Positions 22,178 through 35,318 of a stretch of 64,000 nt of DNA are shown here, piece after piece (the first letter of the stretch is position 1; each line of letters opens with the position of its first letter). Below the pieces are notes generated by a model. It had not been told where the DNA came from and made no database searches. It saw nothing but the letters and a program-made list of their open reading frames with translations. The DNA lies in assembly GCA_035772785.1 (NCBI GenBank), contig JAOCPU010000072.1, positions 62,001 to 126,000 of the forward strand, in the 5' to 3' direction. A program made the translations under genes and the position numbers. Source of the stretch: Phlebiopsis flavidoalba. Lineage: Eukaryota > Basidiomycota > Agaricomycetes > Polyporales > Phanerochaetaceae.

Positions 22178-24203
22178 ACATCAAGAGAATAGAGTCTGGA
22201 AGGGAATTGGGGCTAGGGTTTCCCTTTTTCCCCCTTGCGGAGCGCAATCCGGAGATTACGACGATGCTGGCGACAGGCCTTGCCCGAGGCTCAGGGTACA
22301 GGATAGATTTCACAACCGCGGGATGGAAGGACTTCGACCTAATGGAGAGACCCATTGGAGTCATATCTGAAAGTTAAAACTATCTGTCTACTTGTAACAT
22401 TGTTTCTGCGCCATAATATCATGTTCTCTTCGTCTCTCTCATCTTGCTCCGTACAGAATCCATCCAGCAAGAAATAGGAATATGTTGTTCCTTCCAGCCT
22501 CGTGCCCACGGCGATACCCTGGAACTCGGCGAAACACCCCGTAAAATACCCCGCTTTCCGCCATTGGCCGGCTCCTTCGAAGACCCAGTTACTTCCAATC
22601 TGAATGTGGCGCACAGCCCATCGTAGCAATGGAGCAGCGAACTCATGTTTAACACAAAGGCTATTGACAAACTCTAACGCCTTTGTAGACAGCTCGGGCT
22701 CTCACATAGAGCGCCGCACGTCGCCGCTTCTATCCTCGGCGCTGCACAGCGGGGATGGTTAATCGTCCTGCTCCGGTTGCGGGAGCGAACAAAACCTAAG
22801 CCCTCGCTGGATGCGCTGTGCAACTCTGATACTCAATACACATCTACATCGCGAAGGTAGGAGGAACGAGTAGCCGTGCGAGCGAGTGGGCAAACCTAGG
22901 TACATGCTCACATATCTACCATAGTGGATCTCCGAGTTTTATATCTAATACAAACCTTAGTGTGCATGAATTAACGATGTTGTAACGTTCGGATATCCAT
23001 CCGCACGCATCGTTTTTTTTGACAGATTTTCGCCGTTTTAACCGTCGCTCGTGTGTGTGAGGCTCGCGAACAAAACCGGCTACACGCGCGCATACATATG
23101 CCATCTCTGATACGAACCTAATATACCCATGTCGCGAGAAGAGCTACCGTCGATTTCCCGTACGAGGTATACATCTGACAGCCAATCCTCTTTCAGCACC
23201 CGCGTCGCGGCAGAGAGTCTGAAGGCGTGACGCCACACCCTGCCGCTCAACCGGTGTCAACTCACGGGCCAGCCTCTAGCTGCGCCCTCACCCGCCCTGG
23301 ATCAGGCCGCATACACCCACTAGCTCGATGCGTTATGTTGCATGACACATGCGTGACAGCGACACATCGCGCGCTTTGCTAAAAGCCGACACGTTCCGCC
23401 TGCGGTCGGATGAAAACCTACGTCAGACCAGGGGCCGTGCAACTCTGATATCTATTCGCGCGCATCCACGTCTGTGCGAGCTCGCGTACAAACTTGTGGG
23501 TGTATGGCGCGTCATCTATATGCCATCTCTGACTGACACGAACTCAGAACGCACGGTACCGTCGATCGGCGTGGGAAGAGCGAAAAGTAGCTACGCGTTA
23601 ATCTCCCGTCGTTTGATGACCAAACACCAATCCTCGTTCAGCACCTACGTGTCGCGGTCTGATGCGTGACATGCACTCACCACCTTGCATCTTCGCCCGA
23701 CCATCAACCACAGCTCGAGCATATTCAACGATAATAACCCCACACACAAAACTCGCATGGTCACACGTCACTGACATTATAATATTCCGTCCCAACGCGA
23801 ACCGGAATCAGGCGGACAGACCGACAGGAAGTACAGACAGCTGTCCGGGTCCAAATGACATACAGCGTCTCGTCACACCCACGCGACGAACCCATCTCTC
23901 TGTGGCGGACACTAATAGCAATAGGCCTCCCACGGACAATACACCGCCAAGGGAAAGTCCTCCCTCGATGGGAACACACGCTGCTCACATGAGGCTGATG
24001 TTAGTTAGAGCGCGGCACACGTGGAAGGACGGATGACGAGACGATCAATATCCAGACGGTTCAGCGATAGCTATGCACAGGGGTGGGGCGACAGATTCTC
24101 ACAGCGACAACAACATGAAAGACGGCGTTACAGATCAAAGACAAGCTAGGGTACTCATGACAAAGCGGAAACAATAACGTAGGGGTCATAATATAGTAAT
24201 CGC
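22178..24203. other. Intergenic with a diverged duplication
   Basis: No gene was recognised. Two related stretches occur (about 22815-23215 and 23430-23660; separate entry). The right end is the 3' flank of the acetate transporter. Confidence 0.4.
22815..23660. repeat. Two diverged direct copies of a ~400/230 bp segment
   Basis: Shared phrases recur in the same order: GTGCAACTCTGATA (22818 and 23437), CGCG.ACAAA (23066 and 23482), ATATGCCATCTCTGA (23096 and 23517), TACCGTCGAT (23144 and 23559) and CCAATCCTC.TTCAGCACC (23182 and 23628). The spacing differs by about 200 bases, so the left copy has an insertion or the right copy a deletion. No coding content is evident. Confidence 0.5.
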
Positions 24204-25570
24204 TCAGTCGATGCGCTTGGGCATCGCGCCGAGCGGTGAGCGTGAGCCAGCTCTCGTCGCGCACGAGCAGCTCCGCGAGGCCGACGTAGTACGCGATATG
24301 ATGAGCGCCGTCACGACGCCGAGCGCACGCCGACGGCCGCCGCCCGCCTTGTTTTGTTCGACGCCGCGCTGTCCTGGAACTTGCCTGCGTTGCGGTCGCG
24401 TTAGCATCTGTGTGGGTGAGGCAGGAGGGCGCAAGGAGGCTCACCGATGGCGAGGAGGAGCAAACGTGATGGTGAGGAAGAAGAAGAGCGCCATGAGGCC
24501 GATGTTGCGGCGCGTCGAGACCCGATGCTGCTCTGCGTCAGTTTTTCACGCTGTCATGGAGGGGAAAAGGGGAGACGCACAAGAGGAGGAGAGGAAGGTG
24601 AGGACGGCCCAGGTTGATGAGGTAGATGCCGAGCGCGCTGTCGAGTCGAGCTCGCCTGGCGGCGCGTTGGCGTTGGCGTACGAGTCGAGGATGCCCGAGC
24701 TCCGGGGATGTACAGCAGCTACACGCGCAGGCCGAACGAGAGCCGAAGCCGCCGTACGACGAGAAACGCTGGGAAAGGACAGGTCAGCGCTCTGCTGTTG
24801 TCATCAGAGGGGCCAAAGAGATGAAAGGGAGATCCCGATCGCGGGTGAACCGTCCGGATCAACCTTTCACAATGCGGGGTAAGGCTCAATCAAGAAGTGG
24901 GGGCTTATGCGCCTGGTTCCCGATTGGGAAGTGACGTTTGCGCCGCGAGATACGAGCCGTGGGGCGGCCACTGCGTGAATGCGAGGAAACAGAGATAGCT
25001 GGGGGGTTCGGTGACGAGTAAGGGGGAGAGGCCCGACGCCGTGGGGAGAGAGAAACACGGTGCACGCGCCGCGCGATAGCGGGCGGACCCACGAACTGGG
25101 GCATTGGCGCGCGCATACACCCCGCTAATTAGGGTGTGGGGCACCAACGCAGCAAGAGCACAAAAAAATGGGAGCGCGAAAAAAAGGGAGAGGCACACAC
25201 CTGTCGCGCCAAAGGTGTTGCCGGTCGCAAACTCCCACATGGCCCCGCGAGCAAGCTGGGCGAGGCCGCCCGACGGCCATGGCCATGCCGACGACGACGT
25301 TGGGGACGACGACGACGCGCAGCGCACGCCCGTGTTGTAGAACGAGAGGATGAGCGTCGTCGAGGCGAACGAGAACAGGCCGCTGTATTTGCGCAAAGTG
25401 GTCAGCAGTTGTAGAGACGCAGAAAGAAGCAGGGCGCGGACGCACAGGGGCCCTGGGTTGCCTATCTTGCGCGCGACGTGGTGTTGGGGGGGTACCGCTG
25501 CGCCTGCGTGAGGCGAGGGGATGCCGTCCGAGGTGTGGGTCGCGGTCTCTGCTTTCTCGATGTGGGACAT
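24204..25570 (-). CDS. Acetate/ammonium transporter, GPR1/FUN34/YaaH (ATO) family
   Basis: A plasma-membrane carboxylate transporter with six helices. The start at 25570 gives MSHIEKAETATHTSDG. The signature NPGPL|GLFSFASTTLILSFYN is joined across a 63-nt intron (25383-25445, GTGCGT..ATACAG). Next come VVVPNVVVGMAMAVGGLAQL and MWEFATGNTFGAT, the family's second hallmark, then FWLSFGL, SGILDSYANANAPP, LGIYLIN, IGLMALFFFLTITF, LLAIGKFQDSAASNKAGG and AYYVGLAELLVRDESW, ending PLGAMPKRID with TGA at 24204-24206. Three or four more introns are implied. In the hallmark segment the DNA carries several one-base additions (GTCGG+G, CAGCT+T, GCGGG+G) that break the frame while every conserved residue remains. 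The product is probably intact in the organism. Confidence 0.9.
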
Positions 25571-28500
25571 GCGTGTGCAGCGTAAAGGGGCAGCGAGGGG
25601 CGCGAGAAGCGAGGCGAGACGAGGCGAGGTGGGGGAGCAGAGAAGAAGGGCACGGCGGACGGCGCGGGGGGCGCGCGAGGTAATATGCAGGGCGCTTACA
25701 TAAGACGTGATGTGGTCCTTGCGCCCGCGGGGGGGGTGGACAGACGTGAGCACGGAATTTGTGTTTGGTGGCGTGGAACCGCCGACCGGTGCGCAGGCAG
25801 CCAAAGGGCGCAACGGCCGCCGCATCTGATAACGCGGCGCCGGCGCGCCCGTCCGCGGCCCATTCAGCCCCGGCGCACGTCGCCCCGCGGCCCAATCGCC
25901 AGAGCAGCCGAACAGCTGATGCACGCCGGGGGCTGTCGACGCCCCCGCGCGCACCATCTGTTTTTCCCTGTCGCCCGCGGCCGCGGCGGCGGTGGCGGCC
26001 GCCAGCAGCGCACCCCATGACCGCTGCGTGAAACCGATCGTGGAGAGCCTTCCTCGGGGCGACACAGCAATCCTAGAAAAACAAAAGCAGGGTCTCCTCC
26101 GAATTTGACGAGCCCAGTCATATTCGCACATAGAATAGAATTATGGCCGAGTGCCGGGGAGCTAATCGCGCCGCCGCAATTACGCTGCAATCACGCGCGG
26201 ACCGCGGCGGGGCGAGACGCACCTTGGCCTTGTCCCCCCTCCCCGCACCCCACACCGACCCACGTCCCATGCCCCCTCGACTCCCGCCCTAGACCGTGCC
26301 CCGTGCCCACGCCCGTCGTACGACGCGCCTGTGCGTGCAACCATCTCCACCGAGCGCCGCGCCAGACGTCCCCGAATGAATCGGCGGAAGCGAACATAGC
26401 ACCGCGCTCATCAGCCCCCGCGAGCTATTCCTCGCCCGAGGCGCAGATCGACCGCAGGCGCGAGAACAGACGGCCCAGAAGGTGTCGCCAGATCTTGCAG
26501 TCAAGCGCACAGCGGGCGCGCGTCGGGGCGAGAGGACCGCACTCGCGCGCGATGGCGTCGTAGAGGGGGAGAACAAGAGATCAAGAGACCGAGAGGCGAA
26601 CCCTTGCAGCACGCAGCCGTCGCTATATATGCGCGCGTGGAGATAGCCCACGCCGCTTGCGCGCAATGCACACGGCGGGGTGGGGTTTGAGCGGTTGATC
26701 GGCGAGCCAAGGCGTGCGTGCGCAGGGCGCCGCGGGCGCGCCCGCGCGTAGGCGGCGCAGCTCGCCTGCCATAGCGGGTCGTGCTGGGGCGTTCTGGGGC
26801 GGTGCGCGCGCAGGGCTGCGTGGTTCCCTGGTGGGGCCTGTGGAGCTGGGCGTTGCATGTGTTTTGTTGTGGAGGGGAAGGCGGCGGGAGGGGCGGGAGG
26901 GTGCTGGATTGGGAGGGGGCGGGAGTGATGGCGGGAGGTGGTGGTAGGCGCGCGAAGGGGACCGCGGGTGTTATTCCTGGAGACGAGGACGTGCTTACCG
27001 CATTCCACCACCCATCCGAGGTCCGTGTCCGTACCCCCCCAAGGAGCTAACCCGACCACCCCACGCCCGTCACCCACAGCACCCGCACCCGCCGAGAATA
27101 CCACCCATCTCCCCATCTCCCCAAACACCGAGGACCGCAGGACGAGCACGAAACGAGCACGAAAACGGAAGACGAGAACGAAGACCAGACGGGGGAGAGA
27201 CACACACCACCCGCGAGACACGCAGGCCCCGTCCTCATATACCCGCGCACGCACACCCGCGCGCCGCGCCCGCCTCGCGAAGAGACGGCCGCGCGCTTTC
27301 GGGCCGAGATGGCTTCGCGCAGCCGGGTGCGCCCGGCTTGTACGCCCGAGACGCACCGCGCGCGCAGCGCCCGCGGCGCTGAGACTCCCGTGTTCGCTTG
27401 CGGCGGGGTTTTTTTGGAGGTCGGCGTACGCGATGCAGGCATGGGGTTTTATTCTGCTTTTTTGCGAAATATATGGGGGGTTTTGTGAGACGGTAGGGGG
27501 ACACTCAAGGTAGAAGATGCGCGCAACCTGCTCGAGTCTCGGACCTACTCGGAGACTCATGCAGCACAAAAACCAACACACTCCGGGGTCGCGTCTTCGG
27601 GCGTGGCCAGCGACCTGGTGGACGAACCTTTCTGCATCGAGCTCGGGCTCTTACACGTTTCACGCAGAAGGTGGGCATATGTTTTGTAGAAGCTTTTCAA
27701 ATTTATACATCTTCTGCAAGGCTCCGGGCTCTATTTCTGTACATCTCCCGCGCCACGCTCACACGGCTTCGCAGTCATGGTCTCTAAAAGAAGTCGACGA
27801 AAGGTCAGCGCGTGTCTATCGCCGAGTGTGCCCGTGTGGTGAGAGAACCTCTGAAACTGCGCGGTGGAGCGAGACGATCCGAGGGTGGCGTGACGATCTG
27901 ACGAGTACAATGGTGATGTAAGGTCAGAGGTAGGGCATACGTCCTACGAAACATCGCGACGGATAGGGCCCTATTCCTGGGGTCAAATGTGCCACGTGCG
28001 ATCGCGAAGAGAAAGTAGTCCGAACGTAGAGCCGAAGACGTCGTGCGGCCAGCCAAAGAGCATTAGACAATCCGCCACGGAGCAGCCTCGCTGTCGAAGG
28101 GCCCTTCCAGTACTACCAGAGGCAACTTTCGCGTCTGAGAGCGTTGCATGCATTGAAGGCTTTTCGAGCACGGCGAGACCAGAAGAGTTTTGAGCCGAGG
28201 TCACGGAGGCAGGCGTCTCAGGTGGATGTATGCGTGTCGCCTTGAGAAGCGTGGTCCGTGCATGGGTACGGATGTTGGCTGAGTGGTGTTTTCGTGCCTT
28301 GCTCCTATATGCAGGCGTCGGGGGCGGCCTGTCACGAGAGCGCGCCCGACAGACAGTCCGTCGCAGGGAAGTCTCCCAGCCCAGAAGTCTCTCCAATACG
28401 AGCAGAGTATCCGTGCTCGCGTCTAGACGTGATATACGCGCCGGCTCCCTGTCGGTTGCACAGATACAGTAGAGTCCTGAGGCCTGGGAAGTAGAGTCGC

Positions 28501-31024
28501 AGAGTTATATGGCATCCAAGGAGCGCCAGGTGGATATATGCGCGTCGCCTTGAAGGGCACAGTCTATGTGCAGACGCAAATATGGGTAAGACAAAGACAC
28601 ACGCCTCGTTTCTTTGGAGCGCCTTCTAGAGAGCCTTTGAAGTCGGCCGAGCAAAATGCAGAGGAGCTACGTAGCAGAGATGGTGGTGGTAGATGCACAA
28701 GAGGCTTTGTGGCGGCAAAGGCGCAGACGTGTCACCGTTCGCGAGCACGAGAGAGACGAGGCGTGACTGTCTGTGACTCGAAGAGAGGATGGATGGGGGT
28801 GTGCGTTGGCAGCAGGCGAAGTGTGGCTGTGCGCGATAATAGCGGCGTGGCGAAGAAGAGCCCGGAGGGGGGGGGGGGTGACGTGCCACGGAGGTTTGGA
28901 CTCGGGACTGTATCTTGGCGAAGGTTCTCGTAAAATGTTATGTTCTAGTTACGATTACGATTATGTCAAAAGTGATTCATCACGTTATTGCATGAAACGG
29001 AGTGCTCGTGGTACATTACGCAACCCATTGGGTTCCCGATTCACTGCCTCGGTGCGAGACTGTCCGGCTGTGCTTTCAATCGGGAGTCTTCAGTGATTTG
29101 GCTTTGCTATTATGGCCTCACGATTTGCACATTTCCTTGTACCTCATTGTGAGCTTGGGGCCCTTGACATTTGCGGAGACGCGTCGTGGTCGCTGCTCGG
29201 ACAGGCGCAGACAGGCGGCTATTTGAAGCGCTTGTCATGGTGGCATACCGGACCAATTAAAACCTTGTTTTTTTGAATCCAATAGGCTCTTAAATTCGTG
29301 CGAGGGTAGGTGAATGGTGGTTCAAGAACGTCGAAGGATCTGTCCAAAAAGGCGCTGTGTTGACTCGATTTTGGTTCAAATGGTATTCATGCGCTCACCT
29401 CCGAGTCTAACCCTCATGTGCGAACGCACACGTCTATGCAATGAATCTCTCTGATGTATGATCCAGGTTCTTTGATCCTACGGTGGCTTCAATAGCACAG
29501 TGAGGATTCTTCTGCTATGGGGGGGGGACAGCTGTGAGCCGACCGTGAAGTGTAGGAGATAACGCAGACAGCCAGCCAAAAAAGACGCAATGACGGAGAA
29601 GGCCTCATTGCACAGAGAGGTAGCGGCTATCTCTGAATGTCAGTCCATAGGATGAATGATATAGGGAGAGCCAGGTACATGACCAGCTGGTACATGTCGA
29701 GGAAGGTGCTGAGGTGCCGTACACGAGGGCGACACGGAGGTGCGGAGTACTGATTTGCCATCAAAAAAAGCATACAAACAAGAACCAACCGCTTTTTTGG
29801 GAAAACTCAGCCCATTACGATTTATGAATAATAAAATCCGTTTCCAATGCTGTGTATAACTAGGTAGGGCTGGAGACTGGCAAATATCAACCAATGGAGC
29901 CTGAAGGGCAGAGCCTGCCACCGGCACGTAATAACCCAGAGTCGGGCCCACTCCTACAAAAGAGTACCGATGAGCGCAACATTAAACCATACTTCACAAC
30001 TTTCTGAAAAGCCGCCAATACGCTGGTTGAATGCGTTATCATCACAAGAAGGTGGGTGGGGTCTTCGAGGTAGTGCGTTGGTACAAGTGAAGTTGTAAGG
30101 ATTTCGACGCACGCTCGCGTTATTCTTCGCCTCCCGGCCCGAGTCGCTGGGTCCATGAGGTTCGTGAGTAAGCTTGGCTTTAGCCGGGTACTCGCGCGCG
30201 GTGTGTGCGGGATTTTTTGTGCAGCTTCGCGGGCAATATTGTGGCGCCGTGGGCGGACCTCACCCGGACTCGCGCGACAGCAGTTAGATGCGCCTACAGG
30301 TTCAGCACGAGCTCTTCTTCCTGCACTACGCTAGTCCTCGTAATTATTTACTTGTGTCTAAGTTCCTAGGCACCGCGCATATTTGTTCGACATGGGGTTA
30401 ATCATCTTGGGGGATTTCGAAATTCCGTTCCACGTCTGTGTATCAGTTGGCCCCTCCAGGACGTGCGGGTTCCTAAAGTGGAAGCTGGACTGCACACAGT
30501 CGATCACTGTGCTGGATACTCGTTCCTTGTGGTCGCACGTTGTGTGAAATAGAGTTTTGCACTCCGGCCATTCGTGAGTTTCCAACTTGCCACACTGGCC
30601 TTCTACTTGAGCGCTTTTCTCATCGCCAACTCTCCCCTAACACATCTAGTCTGTCAGCTTCCGCCGTTGTCGCTCGCGGTGACGATATGCGGATGCTAAG
30701 CCGGAAGCAGCGGAATTCTGACCGGTTGCTCCCCCTAAAGTTTTGAACGGGCCTCGTCTAGAGGCGTCAGTCCGGTGCCTCGGAAACGTTGTGAGTAACG
30801 TTGTTTCGCCTCACACCACGCTTGCCGTACCTTCGACGCGGGGCGGATACAACGCAATTGGGTCGCCCGAGTGCCTCGTGATCTATACGGGCGACGCAGC
30901 TTGCACGCGGAACCTCTTGCCCAATTTGATCCGCCGCTCTCGAGTGTGGATATATGAGCCCAGACGGTGTCGTAGAACGACGGGCCCACGCCACACTTGT
31001 CTTACAACCGCCAAGTTGCTCACG
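25571..31024. other. Long gene-poor region
   Basis: 25.6-27.5 kb is very GC-rich and stop-poor in most frames, which gives spurious long frames, including a ~430-codon one on the minus strand at 26289-27581. It may be the transporter's promoter and 5' leader; a TATATA at ~26622 lies in a GC-rich setting. 27.6-29.2 kb holds loosely repeated phrases, for example CAGGTGGAT(G/A)TATGCG(T/C)GTCGCCTTGA at 28219 and 28531. 29.2-31.0 kb shows nothing recognisable. A TATATGA about 75 bases before the ATG at 31025 could be the TATA box of the fasciclin gene. Confidence 0.4.
28867..28878. repeat. G12 homopolymer
   Basis: A run of twelve G. Confidence 0.85.
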
Positions 31025-33166
31025 ATGATAAGGCGGCTGACCACTCTTCTCGGGTGTTTGCGTCGGGTCGCGCGGCCGCACTCGCCGGCTGCGCAGAAGA
31101 AAAACCTTACGTTCTTCACTGGCGCTTGAACTCTGCGCTGCAAAGTGCTGACCTCACTCACAGCTTGCCACTGTCGCAGCGGCTATCAATAGCAACGAGC
31201 GTCGGGCAGTCGCTCCTCGCCAACATCTCCGACTGGGAGCGCTTTTTTTACTATCTTCGCCCCTAACAAACGATGCTTGTAAGTCCTCGCTGCTGTCGTT
31301 GTATTGGAAAGCTCTAACTCATCGCCAGGGGTCTTACGTGCCGAGTAACATCTCCAGCAACGCTACCATTTCTCGCCGACATCCTCTCATACCACGTGCT
31401 CCCCGGAAACCTCTCCAGCTACTCCTCGTGCTACCCCAACGTCACCTGGCTCGCACCTTCTATCTCGACGATCCTCTGAAACCGTTCACACTCGAGGGAG
31501 GCAAGTCCCAGGTCGTCGCCTGGGCTACCCGCGCCGATGGCAAGGTCCACGTCTTGAACCAGCGCAACGACACCACCGTCCTCAGCACCACGTCGTACGG
31601 AAACTTGACCATCATTTGTCGTCGATCATCACGTGCTGTCAGGTTCCCGAGAACCTCGCTGACACGATCCCGACCAAACCCGTGGTTGAATGCGACGGCG
31701 GGCCGTTCTCCAGAGCGCGACGCTCAACTTCTACAACGACACCACGATGTCGGAGGGCGATGTCACGTTTCTACGATGCCGTTGAACGAAGGGTTCCACG
31801 GCTTCACCATGTTCTGGCCCGACAATGCAGCTATCGAAGAGGCGGACGCTATCCTGGCCAGCATTGCGGCCAACCGAACGTGCACTCAACGATTGTCCTC
31901 TCTTCAACCGGACGTACGCTCGCTTTTTGTTGTGTCGAGTGGGCTCACTGTCACTATGTAAAGACTAGGTGATTTTCCTTTGACATCAGTATTATCAACA
32001 AGGGCCTCCACTGTCTACTCGCCGTTCCTCACCGTACGGCTCGCAAGACTACATCACCAGACTGCTGGTCAAACTTCCCTCACCTTCTCCATCAATTCGA
32101 CTGGGCAATACGGTTCACCCCGCGGAACCGCACCACCGCGCGCATTGTGCAGCCCGACGTCCTCCTCCCACCAACGGCTTGGTTCCACATCATCGACGGT
32201 GTCCTCAGTTAGGGATGCCTGAGAACAACCCCGAAGCTGGTAGCTCTGCGTATGTGCCCTTTCGCTCGTCATCGCAAGTACGTTTCTGACCTTAGCCCTT
32301 AGACTGTCATCGGCACTTTGCTGCAGCAACCTCCTCCGAGCCCGCGCAGACCGCTCCCATCGGCTTCACCATCACCTCCTCCCTCGCCCCCGCTGCTGCT
32401 AGCTCCACAGCCACCGGCTCAACCGGCTCGGGCAACGCCTCCACCACAGCGTCCGCCACCGGTTCTACTACCTCTGGCGCACCCACCGTCATCGTAGGCG
32501 GCGGCCGGCAACACGACGATCGCCACCGCACCCGGCATCGTCAGCACCAGCGCGTCCACGAACTCGAGCACGGCCTCCGCTAGCTCCGCCACATCCAACG
32601 GACGACCACCGCGAGCACCGCGACGGTTTGTTGCCAGGCGGTAGCGTTCACAGGAGACGAACCGTGACGACACTCTGACGGGTCGGTCAGAAGACACGAG
32701 CACCGGCGTGGTACGTCAGCTCGAGCCGTGTCTGGCTCCAGCTCTGCTACCGGTGTTGGGCTGGAGGCGTGTTCACCGCCACTGTGACCAACGCGGACGG
32801 CTCGCTCAGCACCAGCACCGGCACGAGCTCGGTACCTGTCTTAATAAATCGCTGTCGGGTCACAGGCGTCAATAGCCTCCGCTAGCTCCTCAACCGCGCG
32901 CCGCCGCGTCTACCACGACCTCTACCAACGCGGACGGCTCGGCTAGCTACAAGCGTCGTCTCCTTAGCACCAGTGGCGCCGCCCAGTGTCAGCGCGTCTT
33001 CGGATGCTGCGTCCGCAAAGCTCTGCCTCCCTCCAGCACCGACACAGCAGCTGCTGCGGCTAGCGCGACCATCCAGGGCGGGATTGCCAGCTCCGCGGGC
33101 ACGATCTCCCGTCGTGACCGGCTGGGAATCGTCGCTGCCCTCGTCGGAGGCGCCGCTATGGCCTAA
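31025..33166 (+). CDS. Fasciclin-domain GPI-anchored protein 1
   Basis: A secreted cell-surface adhesion protein with fasciclin (beta-Ig-H3) domains. The start at 31025 gives a hydrophobic leader, MIRRLTTLLG, then AAQKKNLTFFTGA, parallel to QNLTGLVSALTSAGL in the next gene. The first domain follows: TIFAPNN-type sequence near 31245, an intron from ~31280 (GTAAGT), ADILSYHVLPGNLSSYSS (~31375), TLEGGKSQVVAWATRADGKV (~31490), HVLNQRNDTTVLSTTSYGN, VDHHVLS and VPENLADTIP. The second half has SATLNFYNDTTMSEGDVTFY and HGFTMFWPDNAAIEEADAIL (~31800), then TVYSPFLT (~32010) and ARIVQPDVLLP..HIIDGVL (~32140). A Ser/Thr/Ala/Gly-rich stalk (32340-33090) leads to ISRRDRLGIVAALVGGAAMA and TAA at 33166, a GPI-attachment tail. 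Several frame changes occur. Confidence 0.87.
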
Positions 33167-35318
33167 AATACTCGGCTGCTCATAGATACTATTTCCTCTT
33201 GTTTCTGTTTTTTCTTTTCTTTTTTATTTTGATTCGGAGACTCCCATACACGAACTACAAATCAAAGCCCTTGTGGGCATATGTGAACTCAGTGTTATAT
33301 GTACCTGATGTGAATGCGCTACCCACACGCGACAATATGTGCCTCGCGAACTGAATAAAGCTCTTTATTTATTCTCTTCAGGCAAGCCCTGTCGTGCGTG
33401 ATAGTGACTGTCACGGCTGTAACAGCTGGTGATATGTGACAGCACCAGAGTGTGACGCGGATTCTAGCGTTTTCATTCCCGGCCAGCCACCACCGTTCCT
33501 CTGAATACGATTCGCGACCTGTGAACTCCTTGAAATTGCTCGAGACCCGATTTCCTGGGGAGCTTACACCCTTGGATAGGCACACGACGATATTCGGGAT
33601 ATCATAGGCGAGAAGAGTGCATCTAACTGGCGCATATACCCACTATAAGCATCCGATCGCTGTCGACAGTCAACTTCTTGCCCTCGTGAGGAGGCATAAC
33701 TATTATACCTGTCTATCGTGTTGAACCTTGAGACGTTGTAGGCCATTCTTCTGCCAATATAAAGTCAGGTGAGCTTCGAATTTCCATTCTCTTCGACAGA
33801 GCACTCACATCTTCGTGGGCAGCGAGGTCTTCATCTTGCCATATGTAGCGGCAACTATTTGAACAGATTTGTCCAGAAGATGAACAGATTATGATGTTGA
33901 TTAATGGTGTTGCAATGCTGTCAGCCAAGAGTGCAAGAGTCGCTCACACTCACACATCCGCGCCCTGCGAAGATCCAGTCTCAATCGACGCCATTCGAGC
34001 CCTTTCCTGATAATCCTAGAAGCCAATGATTCATTACAGTTGTTGCTTCTAACACCGCCCACGACTGTCCGAAGTGAATGACAGCGACCATTCCAGCGAC
34101 TACCCAAGACCATCTACTCTCGGAGGCAATACACCGTCTCACACCACAACACAGCCGCTTCACATCTCCTCCGAGTTTGCGGCACGAAATCCACACTGCA
34201 ACTCAACTCCATCCAATTTTGCTCCTTCAAATATCATTGCGCCACCGTCGTGCCCTTGGGTTCAGAAGGCTAAACGACCGTAAGCCTGCATTTAGCTCCC
34301 AGGATCATATACCCAATCACGGACGTGACCTAGGTTTTCCAACGCACGCAACGGCTTCCGTCATCTCTGCGCCTCTGGGTTCTGCAACTCGGCATGCGAC
34401 TTCGCGCGCTGTTCCGCATTGTTCACGGCTAATTGTGGAGCATCTAGAAGCCGCCCCAGATGCGCGGACCTTGTTCGATTGGTACTCTACGTGCGGCGGT
34501 GTCTGCAACAGCAGCGACAGATCGTTTACGTGCTAGGCCCAGCCCGCACAATGGCTTGAATGATGCAATACTGTTTCGAGGCAGACGAACGAACCAGCTG
34601 TCAACCGTCGTCTGACGAGCGGCACGACGCGTTTTTTTCTAGTTGTTTCGGCGGTGTATTTACCTCCCCCTCCCGCTTCCCGTAGCCCCCTGCCCAGGAT
34701 CAATGTACATCGCGTGGAGAACGTTCGCGAATGCTGACCGCAGGTCGCGGAAATTGCCCGAATCGTGATCCACCTATTTTGATGGGAAGTGTTGTTCCCA
34801 GTCTGGAGATCGAGAAACGTCATTTGACGCGTTGGCGCCCAGGTACGAGGAAATGGGAGTTCATTTTCATCATCCCCACTCACCACCTGCTCTTCAGGGG
34901 GTGTTCACGGGCACACACTGGACTCTCCGTGCTGCTCAGGCTGAACTCAAAACGCAGAGTTACGGAAGTTTAGATCATAGCGGGACGAACGCGCACACAA
35001 ACAAGCGTGCGACGCGGGCGTGCATCGAACACGACCATGCCTGAGACACGCGACTGGTCGATGAATTGACGTCAGGCCGAAACCTGCCTGGAAGGTTGCC
35101 TCATGGCGGTGGCGGGTCCTCTTTCCATGCCCCCTTGGCACCCGTCAACCTGCTCGGTCGCGAGGAACGGATCGGACAAGGATGATGGGGCCAGAATCGC
35201 ACCCGCCCCACCTCGACGTATATAAACCTTCCCTCCCCGCGCCCTCCCTGCGCCCCGTCTGACGACCCACACGCCCCCTCACGCATTTCACGTCCCCTCC
35301 TCCTCAAAGTCCCCCGCG
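33167..35318. other. Intergenic between fasciclin genes
   Basis: The T-rich 3' flank of fasciclin 1 (33190-33230) is followed by ~1.5 kb with no recognised coding sequence. The right end holds the TATA box of fasciclin 2. Confidence 0.45.
35219..35226 (+). promoter_or_regulatory. TATA box of fasciclin 2
   Basis: TATATAAA lies 93 bases before the ATG at 35319, followed by a C-rich, pyrimidine-rich leader (CCCTCCCCGCGCCCTCC), the usual form of a strong basidiomycete core promoter. Confidence 0.7.

Noticed and set aside
24905..26131. 408-codon minus-strand frame read as a single protein
   Set aside because: Only the part from 25570 downwards is the acetate transporter. The frame reads through an intron and upstream GC-rich DNA, and at the VVVPN segment the true protein continues in another frame.
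26289..27581. 430-codon minus-strand frame
   Set aside because: Stop-free because of very high GC; the translation is Arg/Ala/Pro/Ser-biased with no domain, and the opposite strand is also open.
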